Positions 1 through 4,995 of a stretch of DNA of 7,057 nucleotides are shown one piece after another. A model generated the notes under the pieces. It had not been told where the DNA came from and made no database searches. It worked only from the letters and a program-made list of their open reading frames with translations. The stretch comes from Pseudomonadota bacterium (GTDB lineage Bacteria > Pseudomonadota > Alphaproteobacteria > Rhodospirillales > 2-02-FULL-58-16). The DNA lies in NCBI GenBank assembly GCA_022567015.1, contig JADFHR010000169.1, positions 1 through 7,057 on the forward strand, given 5' to 3'. The position numbers were made by a program, and so were the translations under genes. Within the stretch, counting starts at the first letter, position 1. Each line of letters starts with the position of its first letter.

Positions 1-1169
1 ATGCCCCAGCGTCCGAGCTCAGACGCCACCCGGCGGGCCAGCGCCCGGTCCGGGGTTACCAGGGCGGCGGTGCGCCCTTCGTCCGCGTACTCCAGGGTTT
101 CGCGCATGACGAGGGCGATGACGCCGGCCTCTTCCTGGGGGCCGGGACAGTCGATGCGCGTCACGCCGGCCAACGCCTCGTCCGGCGGCGCGTCGCCGGG
201 GCGCCGGGCGCCGGTCGCGGCGGGCCTCAGCGCGGCGTTGACCAGGGCGGCGCGGGCCGCCGGCGCCGCCGGGACGCCGGGGCTCGGCCATTCCTTAACG
301 TCGCCGTGCGCGATTCCCAGGTGGTCCAGCAACCGGGCCATGCCGAACTGGGGATGGGAGGGCTCCAGCGCCTGCCACGTTTCGTCGTCGGCGTCCCGGT
401 CCAGGCCCGGCAGCACCACGCATCCCCCGGGCAGGCCGGCCACCGCCTTGAGCAGGTCGGCGGTGGCGGGGATGCTGCCGGTGGAGCCGGCGGCGACGAC
501 GGGCCCCTCCGGCGGCGCCTTGCGCCAGGCGTCCGCCTGGGCCTCGAGAAGCAGGTTGCGGCGCACCATGGGGTCGACGCAGCCCTCCTCGGCGAGGACG
601 GCGGGCCAGCGTTCGGTGATGATCCTGAGGAACCTCAGGGTGATCCGCCAGTGGTCGGCGAACTCTTCGGGCACCAGGTCTGCGAGGGCGTCGAAACCGA
701 GCCCTTCGGTGTGCACCTGATCCAGCAGCCGGGCCAGTTCGGCGGCCAGACGGGCGGCCTGGTCCGCCGTCGTGCGCCGTCCCTCGAAGGCGAGCACCAA
801 CCGGGTCAGCAACAGGTGCCGGCGCAGGCCGGAAATTTCCGGGGGCACCCCGAATCCGCCCTCCGTCCCGCCGCCGGACGGCGGCTCCCCCAACCCGGCG
901 AGGGCCAGCTCGTCCTCGTCCACGTCGCCGAGCGGCGTCAGCCGCGGCAGCAGCAGGGGCCGGCCGCCGCTTTGGCGCAGGAAGGCCTCGCGCAAGGCGC
1001 GGCAGGCGCGCCGGGTGGGAAGGAGAACGGTGGCCTGGGCCAGGGCCTCGGGCCCGCCGCCCACCCTGGCGTGGAGGCCGGCGGCCAGGGCGTCGACGAA
1101 GGGCACGCCGGCGGGAATGGTATAGACGGCCGGTCCGGGCGCGCCTTCTGGCGGCGCGGTGCCGCTCAT
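1..1169 (-). CDS. addB: Double-strand break repair protein AddB, N-terminal part (cut by window edge)
   Basis: AddB is the partner of the AddA helicase-nuclease. The AddAB complex resects DNA double-strand ends for RecA-dependent repair, in the role RecBCD plays in enterics. The frame is open for 389 codons from the ATG at 1169 to the window edge, so about 40 percent of a roughly 1000-residue family protein is present; the C-terminal nuclease and Fe-S region lies outside. Recognisable alphaproteobacterial AddB segments are YTIPAGVPFVDALAAGL (16-32), TVLLPTRRACRALREAF (47-63), AAGSTGSIPATADLL (226-240), VVLPGLD (251-257), HPQFGMARLL (272-281) and AALVTPDRALARRVA (368-382). No Walker A motif (GxxxxGK[ST]) is visible, so this helicase-like N-domain looks inactive as an ATPase. 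The start codon overlaps the murU stop (ATGA) and has no good Shine-Dalgarno of its own, which implies translational coupling. addA would be expected next, beyond the edge. Identity is secure from several family segments. Confidence 0.93.
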   Translation of the reverse strand, partial: MSGTAPPEGAPGPAVYTIPAGVPFVDALAAGLHARVGGGPEALAQATVLLPTRRACRALREAFLRQSGGRPLLLPRLTPLGDVDEDELALAGLGEPPSGGGTEGGFGVPPEISGLRRHLLLTRLVLAFEGRRTTADQAARLAAELARLLDQVHTEGLGFDALADLVPEEFADHWRITLRFLRIITERWPAVLAEEGCVDPMVRRNLLLEAQADAWRKAPPEGPVVAAGSTGSIPATADLLKAVAGLPGGCVVLPGLDRDADDETWQALEPSHPQFGMARLLDHLGIAHGDVKEWPSPGVPAAPAARAALVNAALRPAATGARRPGDAPPDEALAGVTRIDCPGPQEEAGVIALVMRETLEYADEGRTAALVTPDRALARRVASELGRWG

Positions 1170-1954
1170 CGCCGCTTGTTTCCGGCGAAGCGGGCGCGCA
1201 CATAGGCGTCGGCCAGGGCCAGGGCCTCGGGCGTGCCGACGTGGAACCATTCCCCGTCGTGGACGATGCCGTACAGGCGGCCCTTGGCGATGGCGCGGTC
1301 ATAGAGCACGTTGAGGGAAAACGGGCCGTCCGGCCTGTCCTTGAACAGGCGCTTATGCAGGATCTGCACGCCGGTGAACATATACGGCGATACCTCCCGC
1401 TCCGGGCGGCGGGTGATCACGCCCTCAGGGTCGACGCAGAAATCGCCCATGCCGTCGTACCCATAGGCGTCGACCGTGAAATGAATCAGCAAAAGCCCGT
1501 CCATGCGCCCGCCATCCCACATGCCGGCCAGGCGGCCGAGGGTGTCGCGGACTCCGTTCAGCCACAACACGTCGGCGTTGGTGACGAAGAACGCGTCCGC
1601 GCCGAGGAGGGGCAACGCCCTGGCCACGCCGCCGCCGCTTCCCAGAAGTTCGTCCTCGGGCGAGAAACGGATTTCCGGCGACCGGCGCCGGCCCAGATGC
1701 CGTTCGATGAGGTGCCCGAGATGATGGACGTTGACCACCACCCGCTCGACGCCCGCGTCCTCGAGGCGGTCGATGGTCCGGTCCAGGAGAGTCCGCCCGC
1801 CCACCTGGACCAGCGGCTTGGGCAGTTTATTGGTCAGCGGGCGCAGGCGCGTGCCCAGGCCCGCGGCCAGCACCATGGCCCGCTTGGGCATGCGCCCCGA
1901 AGGCCGGTCGGGGGCGCGCCCGGACGCCTTTTTTACCGCGCCCTTCCTTGGCAT
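1166..1954 (-). CDS. murU: N-acetylmuramate-1-phosphate uridylyltransferase (MurU-type sugar nucleotidyltransferase)
   Basis: This is a cytoplasmic sugar-phosphate nucleotidyltransferase. In the MurU role it joins MurNAc-1-phosphate and UTP to give UDP-MurNAc during peptidoglycan recycling. The signature LAAGLGTRLRPLTNKLPKPL spans residues 29-48, with K46 the expected sugar-nucleotide contact. NADV (126-129) carries the metal-binding Asp128, and WFHVGTPEALALAD (236-249) is the usual end of the domain. The loop at 104-110 reads LLGSGGG where relatives commonly have LLETGGG. The ATG at 1954 is preceded by GAGAGG with a 9-base gap, overlaps the end of amgK by 22 bp and adds a basic tail of 21 residues. 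The in-frame ATG at 1891 (MPKRAMVLAAG) is closer to typical family N-termini but has only a weak GGGG upstream. The position directly after an AmgK-type kinase supports MurU over a generic mannose-1-phosphate guanylyltransferase; substrate is inferred from context. Confidence 0.87.
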   Translation of the reverse strand: MPRKGAVKKASGRAPDRPSGRMPKRAMVLAAGLGTRLRPLTNKLPKPLVQVGGRTLLDRTIDRLEDAGVERVVVNVHHLGHLIERHLGRRRSPEIRFSPEDELLGSGGGVARALPLLGADAFFVTNADVLWLNGVRDTLGRLAGMWDGGRMDGLLLIHFTVDAYGYDGMGDFCVDPEGVITRRPEREVSPYMFTGVQILHKRLFKDRPDGPFSLNVLYDRAIAKGRLYGIVHDGEWFHVGTPEALALADAYVRARFAGNKRR

Positions 1955-2943
1955 GGCGGTATCCCTCTCTTCTCCGGTGGCAGGTGACGGTCCAGCCAGG
2001 CGGCGACAGGGGCCAGGGACCGATGTTCCAACGTGCGTTCCAACAGCCGCCAGACCCTGGGGATGTGGACCAGATAATCGGGCTTGCCGTCGCGCACACA
2101 GAGCCGGGTGAACACGCCGATCACCTTGGCGTGCCGCTGGGCGCCGAGGATGGCGTAGGCGGTGTCGAAGCCCTGTGCGTCGAGGCCGGGAAAGGCGGCG
2201 CCGTAGCGTTCCCGCATGGCGGCGGCCAGGTCCGGATCGATGTCCCGGCGCGCGTCCTCCAGCAGCGACATCAGGTCATAGGCCGCCGGCCCGGCGACCG
2301 CGTCCTGGAAATCGAGCAAACCGCAGGCGGCAACGCCCTGGCGCGCGGGCAGCCACATCAGGTTGTCCACGTGGTAGTCCCTGAGCACCAGGGTCCGGGG
2401 CTGGGCGTGGACCACGGGAAAGGCGGACAGCCACGCCTCGATATAGCTGCGGCGCACCGCTTGCGGGGTCGGGCGGTCGAGCACGGCGGGCATGTACCAG
2501 TCGGTGAGCCAGCATGCCTCCTTCAGCAGCGTGGCGTCGTCATAGGGCGCAAGGCCCTCAGGAATCGCCCGGGGCGGGCGGTGCAGATGGACGAGCACGT
2601 CCACGGCGAGGGCGTAAAGGGCGTGCTCGTCCCCGCCGCCGGCCAGCATGCGGGTGTAGGTGTCGTCGCCCAGGTCCTCGAGCAGCAACAGGCCGGTGTC
2701 GGGGTCCTCGGCCAGGATTTCCGGCGCGCTCAACCCCAGGTCCCGGAGGTGCCGGGCCAGGCGGACGAACGGGCGCACGTCTTCATGCGGCGGCGGCGCG
2801 TCCATGAGCACCGCCCGCCGGGCGCCGTTGACCAGACGCTCGTAGCGGCGGAACGAGGCGTCGCCGGAAAGGGGCCGGCGCTCCGCCCGGTCCCACCGGT
2901 TGGCGGCGAGGAAGGCGGCGATGCGCTGGTCGCGCTCAGGCAA
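1933..2943 (-). CDS. amgK: N-acetylmuramate/N-acetylglucosamine kinase, AmgK-type phosphotransferase
   Basis: This 336-residue protein belongs to the aminoglycoside phosphotransferase-like kinase family. In the AmgK role it phosphorylates the anomeric position of MurNAc (and GlcNAc) to feed MurU. SGDASFRRYERL (26-37) and the AVLMDAPPP strand (44-52) form the N-lobe nucleotide site. LVLRDYHVDNLMW (185-197) holds the catalytic Asp189 and metal-binding Asn194. LLDFQDAVAGPAAYDLMSLL (209-228) holds the second metal ligand Asp211. The start codon is TTG at 2943, not ATG: GGGAGG at 2950-2955 sits 6 bases upstream, an excellent ribosome site, and the next in-frame ATG (Met48) would cut into the nucleotide-binding lobe. 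The gene overlaps tsaE by 8 bp and runs 22 bp into murU. Together with murU it forms a salvage pair; physiological substrate is inferred from family and neighbour. Confidence 0.87.
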   Translation of the reverse strand: MPERDQRIAAFLAANRWDRAERRPLSGDASFRRYERLVNGARRAVLMDAPPPHEDVRPFVRLARHLRDLGLSAPEILAEDPDTGLLLLEDLGDDTYTRMLAGGGDEHALYALAVDVLVHLHRPPRAIPEGLAPYDDATLLKEACWLTDWYMPAVLDRPTPQAVRRSYIEAWLSAFPVVHAQPRTLVLRDYHVDNLMWLPARQGVAACGLLDFQDAVAGPAAYDLMSLLEDARRDIDPDLAAAMRERYGAAFPGLDAQGFDTAYAILGAQRHAKVIGVFTRLCVRDGKPDYLVHIPRVWRLLERTLEHRSLAPVAAWLDRHLPPEKRGIPPCQGRAR

Positions 2944-3424
2944 GGCCGGCCTCCCGCAGCCTTTTTCGCCCGGTGCCGTACCCGGTGAGCCGCACCCGGC
3001 GGGCCTCGGGCGTCGAGGCGAAACAGAGCGCCACGTCCACCCGGTCCGCGGGCAGGACGCCTTCCAGTCCCTGCGGCCACTCGATCAGCGAAATGCCCCC
3101 GGCGAAGGCCTCTTCCATGCCCAGTTCGAAGACCTCGGCGGCGTCCGCGATGCGGAAGAGATCGAAGTGATACACCGTGCCGCCGGGAAGCTCGTAGACC
3201 TGCACCAGCGTGAACGTGGGGCTGGGCACCTCTTCCGACGCCCCGCCGCGGGCCCGGATGAAGGCGCGGGCGAAGACGGTCTTGCCGGTGCCCAGCGCGC
3301 CGGTGAGGGTGAAGACGTCGCCGGGGCGGGCCGGGCCGGCGAGAGACCGTGCGATGGCCGCCGTGGCCGCCTCGTCGGGCAGGTCCATCTCTATGGAGGT
3401 TGGCGATGTTTGGACCTCGGGCAT
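2936..3424 (-). CDS. tsaE: tRNA threonylcarbamoyladenosine biosynthesis ATPase TsaE
   Basis: TsaE is the small P-loop ATPase that works with TsaD and TsaB to place threonylcarbamoyl on A37 of ANN-decoding tRNAs. From the ATG at 3424 the protein has 162 residues, the usual family size. The Walker A motif GALGTGKT is at 42-49, followed by VPSPTFTLVQVYE (66-78), the HFDLFRI block (86-92, Asp88) and IEWPQ (114-118, Glu115), all TsaE hallmarks. The frame stays open upstream to a TTG at 3517, but that start has no Shine-Dalgarno and would add 31 unconserved residues. The ATG at 3424 has AAAGG at 3431-3435 with a 6-base gap. It is the first gene of the minus-strand operon and diverges from mreB. Its stop lies inside the start region of amgK. 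Confidence 0.95.
   Translation of the reverse strand: MPEVQTSPTSIEMDLPDEAATAAIARSLAGPARPGDVFTLTGALGTGKTVFARAFIRARGGASEEVPSPTFTLVQVYELPGGTVYHFDLFRIADAAEVFELGMEEAFAGGISLIEWPQGLEGVLPADRVDVALCFASTPEARRVRLTGYGTGRKRLREAGLA
2944..2955 (-). promoter_or_regulatory. Strong ribosome binding site fixing the TTG start of amgK
   Basis: On the minus strand GGGAGG is followed by CCGGCC and then TTG. This near-consensus Shine-Dalgarno with a 6-base gap lies inside the last codons of tsaE. It is the main reason for accepting a TTG start for amgK. Confidence 0.75.
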
Positions 3425-3501
3425 GTCCCGCCTTTCTATCCGCCGCGCCCGCTCCCGGCAAGCCACGCCCGGCAAGCTTGATCGGAGGACGGATGACGGC
3501 C

Positions 3502-3507
3502 ATTGTA
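3502..3507 (-). promoter_or_regulatory. Possible -10 element for the tsaE operon
   Basis: On the minus strand the hexamer TACAAT matches five of six bases of the sigma-70 -10 consensus. Transcription would begin near 3495 and leave a leader of about 70 bases before the tsaE ATG at 3424. No convincing -35 lies 16-18 bases upstream, so the call is weak. If it is right, it excludes the far-upstream TTG start for tsaE. Confidence 0.22.
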
Positions 3508-3574
3508 AGGGCGCCAATTCGGGGGGACGAATTTTTATTGGCGGGGCCGTTTCCGTGACCGGTACGCCCCTCGG

Positions 3575-3636
3575 CGGGTGAGTCCTGTGCGGGTGACTCC
3601 GCGCCGGGGCGCCGCCGAAGGTCCAACAGCGGGTGA
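3575..3636 (+). repeat. Three CGGGTGA copies in the mreB leader
   Basis: CGGGTGA occurs at 3575-3581, 3590-3596 and 3630-3636. The first two lie in an 11-base near-direct repeat (CGGGTGAGTCC and CGGGTGACTCC) with a period of 15. The one-base difference also makes GAGTC (3580-3584) and GACTC (3595-3599) an inverted pair. The third copy ends 11 bases before the mreB ATG and contains GGTGA, which resembles the downstream part of a Shine-Dalgarno but sits rather far away. An operator or RNA fold is possible; chance in GC-rich DNA is not excluded. Confidence 0.4.
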
Positions 3637-3647
3637 ATTAACCAACC

Positions 3648-4694
3648 ATGTCTTTTTTTTCCGGGCTTCTCGGCCGGTTGTCCGCCGACATGGCGATCGA
3701 CCTGGGCACGGCCAACACCCTGGTGTACGTGCGCGGGCGGGGGATCGTGCTCGACGAGCCCTCGGTGGTGGCCATCGCCGAGGTCAAGGGGCAGAAAAAG
3801 GTCCTGGCCGTCGGCGAAGAGGCCAAGTTGATGCTGGGGCGCACGCCGGGGAACATTACACCCATTCGTCCGCTGCGCGACGGGGTGATCGCCGATTTCG
3901 AGATCGCCGAGGCGATGCTCAAGCACTTCATCCGCAAGGTGCACAATCAGCGCAGTTTCGTCAGTCCCCAGATCATCATCAGCGTGCCTTCCGGGGCGAC
4001 GGCGGTGGAGCGGCGGGCGATCCAGGAATCGGCGGAAAACGCCGGCGCCCGCCGGGTGTTCCTGATCGAGGAGCCCATGGCCGCCGCCATCGGCGCCGGA
4101 CTGCCGGTGACCGAACCCTCCGGCTCCATGGTCGTGGATATCGGTGGCGGCACCACCGAAGTGGCGGTCATATCCATGGGCGGGATCGTCTATTCCCAGT
4201 CCGTGCGCGTCGGCGGCGACAAGATGGACGAGGCGATCATCTCCTATATCCGCCGCAACCATAACCTCCTGGTCGGCGAGAGCAGCGCCGAACGCCTCAA
4301 GATGGACATCGGCACCGCCAGCGCCCCGGAAGACGGCGAAGGCCGCATGACCGGCATCAGGGGCCGGGATCTCATGCACGGTGTGCCCAAGGAACTGGTC
4401 ATCAGCGAACGCCAGCTCGCCGAAAGCCTCGCCGAACCGGTGGGGGCGATCATCGAGGCGGTGAAGGTGGCGCTCGAGCACACGGCGCCGGAACTGGCCG
4501 CCGATATCGTGGACAAGGGAATCGTGCTCACCGGCGGCGGCGCCCTCCTCAGCAATCTGGACAACGTGCTCCGCTACGCCACCGGCCTGCCTGTCTCCAT
4601 CGCCGAGGATTCACTGTCCTGCGTGGTGCTCGGCGCGGGCAAGGCGCTGGAGGAGATCAAGACCCTGCGCGACGTGGTCGTCCGCATGAATTGA
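3648..4694 (+). CDS. mreB: Rod-shape determining protein MreB (bacterial actin)
   Basis: MreB polymerises under the inner membrane and guides the elongasome (MreC/MreD/RodZ/PBP2/RodA) that builds the lateral wall. The length of 348 residues is standard. Actin-fold signatures are phosphate-1 DLGTANTLVYV (18-28), the catalytic region EEPMAAAIGAGLPV (141-154), phosphate-2 DIGGGTTEVAVIS (164-176) and the adenosine motif GIVLTGGGALL (291-301). Residues 3-12 (FFSGLLGRLS) look like the N-terminal amphipathic membrane anchor. The ATG at 3648 gives the typical family N-terminus but lacks a clear nearby Shine-Dalgarno. Codons 2-5 contain eight consecutive T bases (3653-3660). The gene diverges from the tsaE operon, and mreC does not follow: 301 bp of non-coding DNA come next. 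It could be the sole housekeeping MreB or a paralogue; full motif conservation favours an active protein. Confidence 0.97.
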   Translation: MSFFSGLLGRLSADMAIDLGTANTLVYVRGRGIVLDEPSVVAIAEVKGQKKVLAVGEEAKLMLGRTPGNITPIRPLRDGVIADFEIAEAMLKHFIRKVHNQRSFVSPQIIISVPSGATAVERRAIQESAENAGARRVFLIEEPMAAAIGAGLPVTEPSGSMVVDIGGGTTEVAVISMGGIVYSQSVRVGGDKMDEAIISYIRRNHNLLVGESSAERLKMDIGTASAPEDGEGRMTGIRGRDLMHGVPKELVISERQLAESLAEPVGAIIEAVKVALEHTAPELAADIVDKGIVLTGGGALLSNLDNVLRYATGLPVSIAEDSLSCVVLGAGKALEEIKTLRDVVVRMN

Positions 4695-4710
4695 GGCGGC
4701 GGCGCCTTTT
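4694..4710 (+). terminator. Short possible intrinsic terminator after mreB
   Basis: AGGCG (4694-4698) pairs with CGCCT (4703-4707) around a 4-base GCGG loop, and TTTT (4707-4710) follows. The hairpin begins at the last base of the mreB stop codon. The stem is short and the T run is only four bases, so termination efficiency is doubtful, but it would fit mreB being transcribed without mreCD. Confidence 0.35.
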
Positions 4711-4995
4711 CAACCGTCAGGCCGGACCCGCGCCAAAGAGAAATAAACCCGGGTGGTATCTCGGGTTGAAATCGTGGCGAACCAACGCCCCGGACGTTCG
4801 CTTTTCAGCGGACCCTGTCTGCTTATATGAGGCGTTTGCCGTCAAGGTGGATTTAATCTGCGTCGCATGACCGTCTTTCCCGTTGGTTACGCCTTTGTGC
4901 CCAGGGCGGGTCTTGCGATGGGTTCCATGTTTCCTGCGAATGATCGCATCAACTTGTATCCGGTTAAAGTCTATGCGGGCTAAAAATAAGGCAGG
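4695..4995. other. Gene-free region between mreB and the PLP enzyme
   Basis: These 301 bp are richer in A/T than the flanking genes and contain no ORF with coding character on either strand. They hold a hairpin AACCCG (4746-4751)/CGGGTT (4762-4767) without a T tract, a small hairpin CGCT-TTTC-AGCG (4799-4810), and a set of complementary TGCGA/TCGCA pentamers between 4863 and 4948. The promoter of the downstream gene is presumably here, but I could not fix one. I did not recognise a known riboswitch core. Confidence 0.5.
4863..4948 (+). other. Mutually exclusive small stems in the leader of the PLP enzyme gene
   Basis: TCGCA (4863-4867), TGCGA (4914-4918), TGCGA (4935-4939) and TCGCA (4944-4948) are mutually complementary. 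TGCGA-ATGA-TCGCA at 4935-4948 is a local hairpin, while TGCGAT (4914-4919) can pair with ATCGCA (4943-4948) to exclude it, or TCGCA at 4863 can pair with 4914. The stems are only 5-6 bp, so this may be coincidence. Confidence 0.25.

Larger units (their letters stand above)
3425..3647. other. Divergent intergenic region between tsaE and mreB
   Basis: This 223-bp region must hold the promoters for the minus-strand operon and for mreB. Visible features are a short A/T-rich island (about 3529-3539) in otherwise GC-rich DNA, the TACAAT hexamer for the minus strand, and three CGGGTGA repeats close to mreB. I could not identify a plus-strand promoter with credible -35 and -10 boxes. Confidence 0.6.

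Noticed and set aside
306..1205. A 299-codon plus-strand open frame opposite addB
   Set aside because: The opposite strand encodes AddB with clear family motifs. The plus-strand product is Gly/Gln/Arg-rich and featureless, with no ribosome site.
1241..1987. A 248-codon plus-strand open frame opposite murU
   Set aside because: It is antisense to a conserved nucleotidyltransferase and has the His/Val/Gln-rich composition of a shadow frame.
1948..2988. A 346-codon plus-strand open frame opposite amgK
   Set aside because: It is a mirror of the amgK reading frame, with no recognisable fold, and amgK motifs are intact on the minus strand.
3425..3517. 31-residue N-terminal extension of TsaE from the TTG at 3517
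   Set aside because: It has no Shine-Dalgarno, unconserved sequence and an implausible length for TsaE, and the ATG at 3424 has a good ribosome site.
2730..4481. A 583-codon minus-strand open frame running antisense to mreB and through tsaE
   Set aside because: It lies out of frame with tsaE and amgK, antisense to a fully conserved mreB, and is rich in Gly, Arg, His and Asp without any domain. It is a shadow of high-GC codon use.
4746..4767. AACCCG/CGGGTT hairpin as a terminator
   Set aside because: The stem is 6 bp with a 10-base loop and there is no T tract on the plus strand. It is noted only as a fold in the gap.
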